Source: Clostridiales bacterium
GTDB lineage: Bacteria; Bacillota_A; Clostridia; Saccharofermentanales; Saccharofermentanaceae
Reading direction: 5' to 3'
Assembly (NCBI GenBank): GCA_017649745.1
Contig: JAGCGE010000215.1
Coordinates: forward strand, 1-6,441
Length of the DNA: 6,441 bases
Shown here: positions 1 to 4,741 of the stretch, in pieces
Position numbering within the stretch: the stretch's first letter is position 1
How the letters are laid out: each line of letters begins with the position of its first letter
The notes under the pieces: generated by a model
Seen by the model: only the letters and a program-made list of their open reading frames with translations
Database searches by the model: none
What the model was told of the DNA's origin: nothing
Translations under genes and position numbers: made by a program

Positions 1-161
1 ATACAGAAGTATCATTGTCCCCATGCTCCTCATCGCCGCACCGTATATGCTGTACGGTTTCCATGGCTGTGGCTTTCCACTCTCGTGGTCTGCAGTTCCA
101 TGCTTGGCTCCAAGCAACGGGAAGGTAAGAGAAGAACTGCTGTTCAGTTGTTAGGGTTCTA

Positions 162-204
162 ATAACAAGACCGCTTGCAACAGCTGTTGTAAACGGTCTG
201 TTAT
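162..204. repeat. 43-bp imperfect inverted repeat with central 12-bp palindrome
   Basis: The outer arms are ATAACAAGACCG (162-173) and CGGTCTGTTAT (194-204). They pair completely apart from one bulged A. Inside them, CAACAGCTGTTG (178-189) is a perfect 12-bp palindrome. A symmetric 4-nt internal loop (CTTG/TAAA) separates the two. No T-tract follows on either strand, so it is not a typical intrinsic terminator. It could be a protein-binding or recombination site, or a folded RNA element downstream of the minus-strand operon. Confidence 0.6.
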
Positions 205-209
205 CAGCT

Positions 210-230
210 GTGTCGAAGTTCCTTCGACAC
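210..230. repeat. Perfect 9-bp stem-loop
   Basis: GTGTCGAAG (210-218) and CTTCGACAC (222-230) are perfectly complementary around a 3-nt loop, TTC. The sequence GTTTATTGT follows on the plus strand, which is only weakly T-rich, and no T-tract follows on the minus strand. It may end transcription weakly, or belong with the larger inverted repeat six bases to its left as one structured element about 95 bp 3' of the minus-strand operon. Confidence 0.5.
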
Positions 231-324
231 GTTTATTGTATGCCCATCTCAATCGAACAGTTGCCCGAAGGTTGTCGCTCAAATGCGTGAACTTTTTCGC
301 GATTTTATCGCACAGAATGTCGTA

Positions 325-849
325 CTATTTGTCCAGCAGGTCTCTCTTCATATTCGGCAGTACGCTACCCCAAAGACAGATGCCGAATACCATGACAGCT
401 TCCCAGCGGCGGTCATAATACCGACTGCGGCCAAGGCAAAGTGCATGATAGATATCTTCTTCCGGATACTTTACCTGAACCAAGAATCTTTTGTTGATGA
501 GATCCAAATACAGTTTGCCATGCTGCGGAAACTCCTGAACCTTGATCATTGCCGAATCAACCAGTTCAACGATCCAGTTCTTTTCGACCCGGTCGCGAAT
601 AGCGCGAACGAAGTCTCTACGATTCATATTAGCTTTCAGCTTCTCCAGATAGAGTATTGCCTTTAGGGGATCAGAGTCCTCATACACTGAATCGTCCACA
701 TCATCGTGGTCCAGGTAACACTTGAAGCAAAGCTTTCGATAAGAGTCCAGAAGCAGAAACGCACGCTTATAAAGCTTCTCTTCATCCAGCTTATAGCTAT
801 AGCACAGATCGTGGATGGTTTCTCTTGCAATAGTTTCATCACGCCCCAT
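325..849 (-). CDS. 174-aa sigma-region-4/ArpU-like helix-turn-helix protein (putative)
   Basis: A soluble, mostly helical 174-residue protein with no signal peptide or membrane segment. The C-terminal part (about residues 119-160, with DIYHALCLGRSRYYDRRWEA and then FGICLWG) resembles the region-4-like helix-turn-helix of phage ArpU/RinA-type late regulators, where an LG-x-S-x-x-Y-Y-x-R-(K/R)-x-E-A segment forms the recognition helix. The N-terminal half (ETIHDLCYSYKLDEEKLYKR onward) has an acidic stretch at 47-60 and I cannot place it. The start is well supported: GGGAGG sits 8 nt upstream inside the end of the preceding gene, whose TGA is one base before this ATG, so the two are probably translationally coupled. 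A role as transcriptional regulator of a mobile element or SOS locus is inferred from the fold resemblance and neighbour. A structural role unrelated to DNA binding is not excluded. Confidence 0.7.
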   Translation of the reverse strand: MGRDETIARETIHDLCYSYKLDEEKLYKRAFLLLDSYRKLCFKCYLDHDDVDDSVYEDSDPLKAILYLEKLKANMNRRDFVRAIRDRVEKNWIVELVDSAMIKVQEFPQHGKLYLDLINKRFLVQVKYPEEDIYHALCLGRSRYYDRRWEAVMVFGICLWGSVLPNMKRDLLDK

Positions 850-850
850 A

Positions 851-1153
851 TCAGTTACCTCCCATCACGACAATTCTCTCTTCCACGAACCACTTATAGT
901 TCTCTTCATAGAAAAGACGGCATGGTCTTCCCCAAATCATGCAGATATAGCAAATCCCTGTTCCCGGAACACGCTGCGAATCCATCCGCTGGATCTGCTT
1001 AATCTGATCAATGTGGTACTCTTTCCCATCGTTCCAGGTGATCTTAGTCGGTCTCAGGCGGCCATCCGGATAGAAATCCGCTGTTACCTGCACATATGTC
1101 TTCTTCAATACGGTCATCGTGTTATTCTCCTGTTTTCTTGCTTCGTTCTTCAT
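851..1153 (-). CDS. 100-aa (or 88-aa) small conserved protein of a dinB/SOS-associated type
   Basis: The first gene of a two-gene minus-strand operon. From residue 13 it reads MTVLKKTYVQVTADFYPDGR and continues with KITWNDGKEYHIDQI, GICYICMIWG and FYEENYKWFVEERI. This matches my recollection of a clostridial family of about 80 residues, often found beside Y-family polymerase genes, with a beta-rich body ending in an LF-x-E-x-x-x-WFVE motif. The biochemical function is unknown to me. Two starts are possible. The ATG at 1153 has GGAGGG 10 nt upstream. The in-frame ATG at 1117 has AGGAG 9 nt upstream and fits the family's usual N-terminus better, giving 88 residues. I keep the longer form without being sure. 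The stop is one base before the next start, so the genes are coupled. A LexA-like box lies upstream, which would fit SOS control. No polymerase gene is visible in this window. Confidence 0.75.
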   Translation of the reverse strand: MKNEARKQENNTMTVLKKTYVQVTADFYPDGRLRPTKITWNDGKEYHIDQIKQIQRMDSQRVPGTGICYICMIWGRPCRLFYEENYKWFVEERIVVMGGN

Positions 1154-1203
1154 GGATTTCTACCCTCCAATCTATATAAAAGAGTCTGTTGTTTTTAAAA
1201 ACC

Positions 1204-1215
1204 GAACAAACATTC
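1204..1215. promoter_or_regulatory. LexA-like SOS box (one mismatch)
   Basis: GAACAAACATTC, preceded by C, resembles the Gram-positive LexA/DinR operator CGAAC-N4-GTTCG. The left half-site GAAC is intact. The right half reads ATTC, one change from GTTC. It lies about 50 bp upstream of the minus-strand operon and just downstream of the proposed -10. The neighbouring gene's family is one I associate with SOS loci, which adds some weight. One degenerate match can arise by chance. Confidence 0.35.
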
Positions 1216-1232
1216 TTTGTGTTCTTGAGCGC

Positions 1233-1261
1233 ATATTAGCACGGATTTTCATGTAACGCAA
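1233..1261 (-). promoter_or_regulatory. Candidate promoter for the 174-aa/100-aa operon
   Basis: Read on the minus strand, TTGCGT (1261-1256) is followed 17 nt later by TAATAT (1238-1233), preceded by TG one base upstream (extended -10, TGCTAATAT). The -35 is poor and the -10 matches four of six consensus bases. The spacing is ideal. The LexA-like box begins about 18 bp downstream of the -10, where a repressor would block transcription. This is a prediction from pattern only. Confidence 0.35.
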
Positions 1262-1296
1262 TAGTAAAAATCGGACATAAATGTTCACAAATTGCC

Positions 1297-1309
1297 GCAC
1301 GTGACGTGC
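1297..1309. repeat. 13-bp palindrome, operator-like
   Basis: GCACGT-G-ACGTGC is a perfect 6+1+6 palindrome between the divergent operons. TTGC (1292-1295) to its left and GCAA (1308-1311) overlapping its right arm extend the symmetry with an offset. Its short arms, central single base and intergenic place are typical of a dimeric repressor site. No regulator in this window can be assigned to it. Confidence 0.4.
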
Positions 1310-1349
1310 AACCCGCAAACGTCTAAGATTAGGGGCAATTGTAAACTTT

Positions 1350-1366
1350 TTGTCGGACAATTGTCG
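1350..1366. repeat. TTGTCG direct repeat overlapping a 10-bp palindrome
   Basis: TTGTCG occurs at 1350-1355 and again at 1361-1366, 11 bp apart, which is about one helical turn. The palindrome GACAATTGTC (1356-1365) overlaps the second copy. A related CGGACA lies at 1272-1277, and CAATTGT recurs at 1336-1342. This looks like an operator cluster rather than coding sequence. The binding protein is unknown. Confidence 0.35.
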
Positions 1367-1375
1367 TACCTTAAA

Positions 1376-1396
1376 GTCCCAATATTAGGACAGTAT
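1376..1396 (+). repeat. 21-bp element, copy 1 (GTCC-N8-GGACAGTAT)
   Basis: GTCC (1376-1379) and GGAC (1388-1391) flank an AATATT core, so the first 16 bases match their own reverse complement at 14 of 16 positions. The downstream tail is AGTAT. The element shares 17 of 21 bases with copy 2 at 1470-1490. Repetition plus dyad symmetry upstream of the 37-aa gene and HIRAN gene suggests an operator pair. Confidence 0.5.
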
Positions 1397-1469
1397 CCGT
1401 GAGCATAATAAAGGGTTAGGGCAGTGTTAAAAGTTGCGTTTAGTTTTACACAAAGCCTCTGATTTTGCT

Positions 1470-1490
1470 GTCCAAAAAATGGGACAGTAT
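1470..1490 (+). repeat. 21-bp element, copy 2, also a terminator-like stem
   Basis: GTCC and GGACAGTAT again flank eight bases, here A-rich, starting exactly 94 bp after copy 1. The surrounding CTGTCC (1468-1473) and GGACAG (1482-1487) make a 6-bp stem with an 8-nt loop, followed by a T-run at 1490-1495. It could therefore act as a weak plus-strand terminator, but no plus-strand gene lies upstream in the window. I favour a regulatory repeat ahead of the 1571 gene. Confidence 0.45.
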
Positions 1491-1570
1491 TTTTTGTAGA
1501 ATGGGGTCAAATAGAAGAATGATCGATCCGGTTCAATCCGGAATAATATATGAAGAACGGAGGTAGCATC

Positions 1571-1684
1571 ATGACACTGGTAATCATTTTAGTACTGTTA
1601 TTCATCTTCTCAAAGCCCACAACCAAGATCGGTGTCTGCAGCATCATTTCCGACTTCTTCAAGTGGGTCGGGAAGTATAAGTAA
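1571..1684 (+). CDS. 37-aa hydrophobic miniprotein
   Basis: A short plus-strand gene starting at ATG 1571, with GGAGG and a 7-nt spacer (GGAGGTAGCATCATG), and ending at TAA 1682-1684. It encodes MTLVIILVLLFIFSKP, then TTKIGVCSIISDFFKWVGKY and a final K. Residues 2-14 are a strongly hydrophobic segment, long enough for a short membrane helix. A single Cys follows at 23, then an amphipathic Lys/Phe/Trp tail. The same general plan (short hydrophobic N-terminus, a single Cys, short basic C-terminus) recurs in small clostridial membrane proteins of unknown function, as I recall. The HIRAN gene starts 38 bp later, so they are probably co-transcribed. It could be a small membrane regulator or a toxin-like peptide. 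I see no antitoxin RNA or partner that would support the toxin reading. Confidence 0.7.
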   Translation: MTLVIILVLLFIFSKPTTKIGVCSIISDFFKWVGKYK

Positions 1685-1722
1685 CACAAGGACATACAAC
1701 TAGATCTAAGGAGGACAGAATC

Positions 1723-2037
1723 ATGGCAAAGATGTTTATTACAATTACAGGTACTGATTTCGAATATGGTAGCGACTATCTCGAGAAGGGGATGATCGTC
1801 AAGCTTATCAAGGAACCAGATAACAAGTATGACAAAGAGGCAATTAGGGTTGAATTAAAGCCGTTCGGTAAGATCGGATATGTCGCCAACAGCGTAAAAA
1901 CTGTCATCGGTGAGTGCTATAGTGCAGGAAGACTGTACGATAAGATTGGCGATAAAGCCAAAGCTGAAATCTGTTTTGTAACTCCAAGAGGTGTTATAGC
2001 CAAAGTCAAGAATTCCCAAAAGGAAAAAGACGAGTAA
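1723..2037 (+). CDS. Stand-alone HIRAN-domain protein, 104 aa
   Basis: A small cytoplasmic protein that is almost entirely a HIRAN domain. It has FITITGTDFEYGSDYLEKGM (5-24), the hallmark KEPDNKYDKEAIRV (30-43), KIGYVANSV (50-58) and SAGRLYDKI (67-75), then a charged tail, KVKNSQKEKDE. In HLTF and Rad5 the HIRAN domain binds DNA ends or single-stranded 3' termini at stalled forks. Bacterial single-domain versions are uncharacterised but common on phages and mobile elements. DNA binding or recognition of damaged DNA is thus a family-based inference. The start is fixed by AAGGAGG 8 nt upstream. It follows the 37-aa gene by 38 bp and ends just before a strong hairpin. No nuclease or helicase is fused to it. 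Confidence 0.85.
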   Translation: MAKMFITITGTDFEYGSDYLEKGMIVKLIKEPDNKYDKEAIRVELKPFGKIGYVANSVKTVIGECYSAGRLYDKIGDKAKAEICFVTPRGVIAKVKNSQKEKDE

Positions 2038-2041
2038 ATGC

Positions 2042-2073
2042 GATGCGGTCGCAGAAAATACTGCGGCCGCATC
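2042..2073. terminator. Bidirectional hairpin terminator, copy 1 of a repeated GC-rich stem
   Basis: GATGCGGTCGCAG (2042-2054) and CTGCGGCCGCATC (2061-2073) form a 13-bp stem with a single T-G wobble and an AAAATA loop. It lies between the convergent HIRAN gene (stop 2037) and the 175-aa gene (stop 2086), where a shared terminator is expected. The T-tracts on both sides are poor (TTAATT on plus, GCATTTA on minus), so termination may be weak. The arms GCGGTCGCAG/CTGCGGCCGC recur exactly, in the same orientation, at 6107-6131. Confidence 0.7.
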
Positions 2074-2085
2074 TTAATTCGTATA

Positions 2086-2613
2086 TCAACTCTTCTCTGT
2101 TTGCTTCGGTTTGTAGTAATATGCGCCATCGCGGAACTCAAGGAAATCCGTTGTAGTTCTGTTGATGAGGTCAACGGCAAGGTTATCCGGAACCGGCATA
2201 AACCAGTAATAGTGATCTCCTAGTATCAGATAGTCGTTCTTATGTCCGTAGAAATACCCAACAACGGAGTGTTTCCTTATAGTCGCAACAAAGCGCTCAT
2301 ATAGCAGTTGATCCTCGCTTGCAAGCCACTTCTTCATACAATACTCGTGAGGAGCACTCTTTGCATATGTCGAAGCGTACTTCCAGTAATGGCTTTCGGC
2401 ATACTTTTTTGCTTCCTCTAGAGAGAAGGGAATAGCTACTGCTTCGCGATCACATTCTTGCTCTAGTGCTTCCAGTTTCTTCTTAGCTTCGTCTTCAGAG
2501 CCGAAAAGAACTGGGTTCCAGTCTTCCTGATACAGATCTCCACTATCGTCATAAAACAAACCGAACTTTGCAACTCCGTTATCGTCATATGTTGAAACAA
2601 TAAGCCTTGTCAT
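2086..2613 (-). CDS. Hypothetical 175-aa protein, last gene of the DnaB-like operon
   Basis: I do not recognise this family. The protein is soluble and acidic in its first half, rich in Tyr/Trp/Asp, with no membrane segment or signal. The N-terminus (RLIVSTYDDNGVAKFGLFYD) looks like a beta hairpin. Residues 35-80 are helical and charged (FGSEDEAKKKLEALEQE, then SLEEAKKYAESHYWKYA). The C-terminal part has GYFYGHKNDYLILGDHYYWF (119-138), probably beta strands. No catalytic motif is evident. ATG 2613 follows AGAGG with a 7-nt spacer and begins 10 nt after the stop of the helix-turn-helix gene, so it is clearly in the same operon. Position as third gene suggests a partner or effector of the upstream proteins, but nothing in the sequence shows what it does. 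Confidence 0.8.
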   Translation of the reverse strand: MTRLIVSTYDDNGVAKFGLFYDDSGDLYQEDWNPVLFGSEDEAKKKLEALEQECDREAVAIPFSLEEAKKYAESHYWKYASTYAKSAPHEYCMKKWLASEDQLLYERFVATIRKHSVVGYFYGHKNDYLILGDHYYWFMPVPDNLAVDLINRTTTDFLEFRDGAYYYKPKQTEKS

Positions 2614-2623
2614 TCTTCAGCCT

Positions 2624-3019
2624 CTACATTCCCAAGAGTTCTAGCCCCTTGTCATTCAAAAATTCATTTACTAAGCGAATATCATCGCATCCCTGTTCAA
2701 TAAATCCTTTAACATATTGATCTCTGGCATCATTAGGATTAAATGCATTGTCTGCGCGGCCAAGAAGATCAATCGATTCTTCAAGAGTAAGGCCCAAGCC
2801 AACGCACAAAGCCAGGATGTATTTCTTGCTCGGCTTCATGTCCGGACTGCACTGCATCTTTGAAAACTGTTTCCGTTCTATATTGCAGCGAGTATACACT
2901 TCTTTATTGGATAACCCTTTTTCATCGATAATATCGAAGAGCACATCATGAAATGTTCCTCTTTGATCTTCTCTGATCTGGTACTCCCTCTCTATATTTG
3001 AAATATCTACAGCTTTCAT
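2624..3019 (-). CDS. Small helix-turn-helix (Xre-like) protein, 131 aa
   Basis: A predicted DNA-binding regulator of the compact Xre-like type that in clostridia occurs alone or fused to macro/ADP-ribose-processing or vWA domains. The diagnostic segments are FHDVLFDIIDEKGLSNKEVY (23-42), CNIERKQFSKM (45-55, likely recognition helix), PSKKYILALCVGLGLTLEES (63-82) followed by IDLLGRAD, and a tail with YVKGFIEQGCDDIRLVNEFL (102-121). Here it stands alone with only about 20 extra N-terminal residues. GGAG lies 10 nt upstream of the ATG. The gene follows the DnaB-like gene by 17 bp and precedes the 175-aa gene by 10 bp. It may bind the dyad at 3732-3748 ahead of the operon and autoregulate. That link is inference. 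Confidence 0.8.
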   Translation of the reverse strand: MKAVDISNIEREYQIREDQRGTFHDVLFDIIDEKGLSNKEVYTRCNIERKQFSKMQCSPDMKPSKKYILALCVGLGLTLEESIDLLGRADNAFNPNDARDQYVKGFIEQGCDDIRLVNEFLNDKGLELLGM

Positions 3020-3036
3020 ATTTCAGTTTCTCCATA

Positions 3037-3669
3037 TCAAAGGACTGAAAGGGTTTCATAATCCCATTCCAGCTGTTCATTTCCATTCTTCGTAACAACC
3101 ATCATTTTAGAAGGGTCCTCTTCACGGTCATAATAGTGCCCGCGATACAAAAGAAAAACTTGATCGAACAGATCAGCATCGATTCCGCCAGATTTCAAAT
3201 CATTCACTAGCGGTATAGGATCTTCTCTCTCTTCTATCTTCCGCGACAATTGCGATAACACTATGATAGGGATATTCATTTTATCTGCCAGTCTTCGAAG
3301 CGCTTTCACAACCTCTTCAATTCCATCTTCTTCACGATCGATCAATTGAAGATAGTCTACGAATACCAGATCATAGATTTGACCGTTACAACTATTCTCT
3401 ATATCTGATACCGTTCTTGGCACTTCGTCCTGTATCTCAATAGAAATGTTTGCAATATCCTCCGCTACCATCTTTTTCGATGCACATTCGAGCCACTCTT
3501 CACGTTTATGTCCAAGAGAGTAATAACCTATCTTGTATCCTTTAAAAGCCAAATCCAATGAAACGCTTCTGGCAAACGAAGTTTTTCCCATTGCAGGTCT
3601 TCCGCCTACCAGAATCAGTTGGCCTTTTCCAAAACTCAGATCTTGCAAAAGCAGTTCACATACTTTCAT
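3037..3669 (-). CDS. Stand-alone DnaB-C-like RecA-fold ATPase, 210 aa, altered catalytic sites
   Basis: This matches only the C-terminal RecA-like motor domain of replicative helicase DnaB. The N-terminal DnaB domain is absent, and full-length DnaB is about 450 residues. Visible motifs are Walker A GGRPAMGKTSFA (22-33), Walker B DLVFVDYLQLI (100-110), LSQLSRKIEEREDPIPLVND (138-157) and LLYRGHYYD (173-181), all in DnaB order. Two expected catalytic positions differ. The FSLEM-type glutamate after the second strand is Gly in YSLGHKREEW (G53). The C-terminal KQRNG segment that carries the arginine finger is TKNGN (193-197). ATP binding is likely; normal hydrolysis and unwinding are doubtful. GGGAGG lies 9 nt before the ATG. 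It is the first gene of a three-gene operon and is divergent from the GIY-YIG gene. It may be a degenerate loader, a regulator, or a decoy/sensor of replisomes. Confidence 0.85.
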   Translation of the reverse strand: MKVCELLLQDLSFGKGQLILVGGRPAMGKTSFARSVSLDLAFKGYKIGYYSLGHKREEWLECASKKMVAEDIANISIEIQDEVPRTVSDIENSCNGQIYDLVFVDYLQLIDREEDGIEEVVKALRRLADKMNIPIIVLSQLSRKIEEREDPIPLVNDLKSGGIDADLFDQVFLLYRGHYYDREEDPSKMMVVTKNGNEQLEWDYETLSVL

Positions 3670-3731
3670 TCAATAAATCCTCCCGTTCGATTCAGTATGT
3701 GCGTATCCTATCATTTCTCTGAGCAGATATG

Positions 3732-3748
3732 GTCGCATCGTGTGCGAC
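3732..3748. promoter_or_regulatory. Operator-like dyad downstream of the minus-strand -10
   Basis: GTCGCA (3732-3737) and TGCGAC (3743-3748) form a perfect 6-bp dyad with a 5-bp centre. It begins 11 bp downstream of the minus-strand TATAAT, so a bound repressor would block initiation of the DnaB-like operon. The helix-turn-helix protein at 2624-3019 is the natural candidate ligand. As RNA it would fold near the 5' end of the operon transcript. Confidence 0.45.
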
Positions 3749-3759
3749 ACCTTATTCAT

Positions 3760-3765
3760 ATTATA
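3760..3765 (-). promoter_or_regulatory. Consensus -10 (TATAAT) for the DnaB-like operon
   Basis: Read on the minus strand, a perfect TATAAT occurs in GCATGTATAATATGAA, about 90 bp upstream of ATG 3669. No good -35 is present at 16-18 bp. The region there reads TTCCTTTTC, so the promoter may rely on an activator or be moderate in strength. It is the best -10 on this strand between the divergent genes. Confidence 0.5.
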
Positions 3766-3823
3766 CATGCCTTCAGTGATGAAAAGGAACACGCTCATTA
3801 GAAAAAGACCGTAATAGGCTTAA

Positions 3824-3855
3824 TTGAAACAGACAATATAGTAAAATGGTATTAT
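3824..3855 (+). promoter_or_regulatory. Possible promoter for the GIY-YIG gene
   Basis: TTGAAA (3824-3829) is a good -35. The AT-rich stretch after it contains possible -10 elements at 3847-3855 (TGGTATTAT), but only with 17-20 bp spacing and imperfect matches. The 3810-3907 segment is strongly AT-rich, as expected upstream of a start. A tandem heptamer, CAAGTAA twice (3881-3894), sits just before the AGGAGG ribosome binding site of ATG 3908. Confidence 0.3.
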
Positions 3856-3907
3856 TAATATAGAGACTATAAAAGTTCATCAAGTAACAAGTAATAGGAG
3901 GTTTTAT

Positions 3908-4693
3908 ATGAACCTAGAGCAGTTGCTTTCAACAGATAACATCTCTGATTATGTAGTTCTGTGGTATGGGGCTGACATTTCAGATATTTACTTTGATGAC
4001 GAGGGGTTTCGCGAGAGCACTCTTGAATTATTTAGGATGAAGCCGAGAGATGAAAATACTGTTTTCCTTATAATGTCCGGAATCAACAAATACAAATGCA
4101 GATACAGATTTGCTGTCACTCTTGTCAAAACTGATAACGATAATACTTTTAAATGGAGACGTGTACATATATCACTTGATGAATATGCTGGAAGGTTGAT
4201 CCTATATAGGAAATACGGATTTTCATTTTATAACAGTATAGCAACCGGAAAAGGTTTTGTAGTTGAAGAGATCTGGGGAAAAAAGGAAAGTCGAACTGTT
4301 GATTCTTTCAGAAACTATGACGACATAGAGCTATCCTTTTCTCAACTCAAAGAAACTATCGATGGACATTATTATGACTACTATAGTGCTTTATCTGTTG
4401 TTAAAGGCATCTATATGATCATTGACGGTAATACTGGAAAACTGTATATCGGAAGTGCATATGGCGATGAAGGAATATGGGGTAGATGGAGCACGTATGC
4501 AAATACTTACCACGGCGGAAACGAAGAGTTAATGAAATTGTATAACGAATCAGGCGAGGAGTATTTCTATAAGTTTAAATACATCATACTTCAGATTCTC
4601 CCGATGCGCTTATCCGATAAAGAAATCATAGAGATTGAAGCAAAATACAAAAATAGGTTCTTGACGAGAGAATTCGGATTAAACAATAATTGA
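3908..4693 (+). CDS. GIY-YIG nuclease family protein, 261 aa
   Basis: A predicted metal-dependent endonuclease with the GIY-YIG fold at its C-terminus (about 163-258). It shows GIY (167-169), KLYIGSAYG (178-186, containing YIG), GRW with the catalytic-type Arg at 193, an E-x-x-Y-K segment with the metal-binding-type Glu at 244, and a closing FGLN (256-259). All hallmark residues are present, so it looks active. The N-terminal region of about 160 residues has SLDEYAGRLIL (89-99), which matches the N-terminal module of a common bacterial stand-alone GIY-YIG group as I recall it; that module probably gives target specificity. AGGAGG with a 6-nt spacer precedes ATG 3908. It diverges from the DnaB-like operon and is followed 48 bp later by the coiled-coil gene. 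Restriction enzymes such as Eco29kI share the fold, but no methyltransferase is visible, so restriction by modification status is unsupported. Defence or mobile-element function is inference. Confidence 0.88.
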   Translation: MNLEQLLSTDNISDYVVLWYGADISDIYFDDEGFRESTLELFRMKPRDENTVFLIMSGINKYKCRYRFAVTLVKTDNDNTFKWRRVHISLDEYAGRLILYRKYGFSFYNSIATGKGFVVEEIWGKKESRTVDSFRNYDDIELSFSQLKETIDGHYYDYYSALSVVKGIYMIIDGNTGKLYIGSAYGDEGIWGRWSTYANTYHGGNEELMKLYNESGEEYFYKFKYIILQILPMRLSDKEIIEIEAKYKNRFLTREFGLNNN

Positions 4694-4741
4694 TGAAAAG
4701 CATATAACAGATGCTAATAGAATAATATGGAGGTATTCTGG

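Larger units (their letters stand above)
1..232 (-). other. Unassigned left-edge region with an open minus-strand frame and many hairpins
   Basis: No confident gene. On the minus strand one frame is open from about 232 to the left edge (about 77 codons, after a TAA at 235-233) and reads TADNRPFTTAVASGLVIRTL, then TEQQFFSYLPVAWSQAWNC. Its only ATG is at 64-62, which leaves 21 residues before the edge and has only a weak upstream GGAAAG. A second minus-strand frame is also open over 1-150 and includes PQPWKPYSIYGAAMRSMG. Two open frames plus heavy secondary structure fit either a 5'-broken gene running off the edge or non-coding structured DNA/RNA. Hairpins include 40-45/53-58 (ACCGTA/TACGGT), 101-106/111-116 (TGCTTG/CAAGCA), 135-139/145-149 (AACTG/CAGTT) and the two listed separately. 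The remainder, 233-324, shows nothing I recognise. Confidence 0.3.
1154..1570. other. Divergent intergenic region, AT-rich, with several dyads
   Basis: This 417-bp region separates a minus-strand operon (start 1153) from a plus-strand pair (start 1571). I find no credible gene in it: the short minus-strand frames here lack ribosome binding sites and show no family-like sequence. It contains a possible minus-strand promoter, a LexA-like box, GCACGT-G-ACGTGC, CGGACA/TTGTCG repeats and two copies of a GTCC-N8-GGACAGTAT element, all listed separately. It most likely holds the promoters and operators of both divergent units. No clean sigma-A promoter stands out for the plus strand. The AT-rich TAATAT at 1544-1549 is a candidate -10 without a good -35. 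Confidence 0.5.

Noticed and set aside
162..204. Integron attC-like recombination site
   Set aside because: The folded arms have a bulged base as in attC, but the ends (TAATAAC and GTTATCA) do not fit the RYYYAAC/GTTRRRY core sites and there is no cassette array or integrase.
706..1198. Plus-strand open frames opposite the 174-aa and 100-aa genes
   Set aside because: They are antisense shadows. The minus-strand genes have ribosome binding sites, one-base spacing and recognisable family features.
1172..1360. Minus-strand 62-aa Arg-rich open frame in the divergent region
   Set aside because: It covers the palindromes and the LexA-like box, has no good ribosome binding site and has a biased, non-protein-like composition. 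It is better explained as regulatory DNA.
1507..1695. Minus-strand 62-aa open frame
   Set aside because: It overlaps the plus-strand 37-aa gene, which has a strong ribosome binding site. The minus frame has none that is credible and no family-like sequence.
3908..4693. Homing endonuclease of a group I intron
   Set aside because: The gene has its own promoter region and ribosome binding site, and an N-terminal module typical of stand-alone proteins. No intron core or interrupted gene surrounds it.
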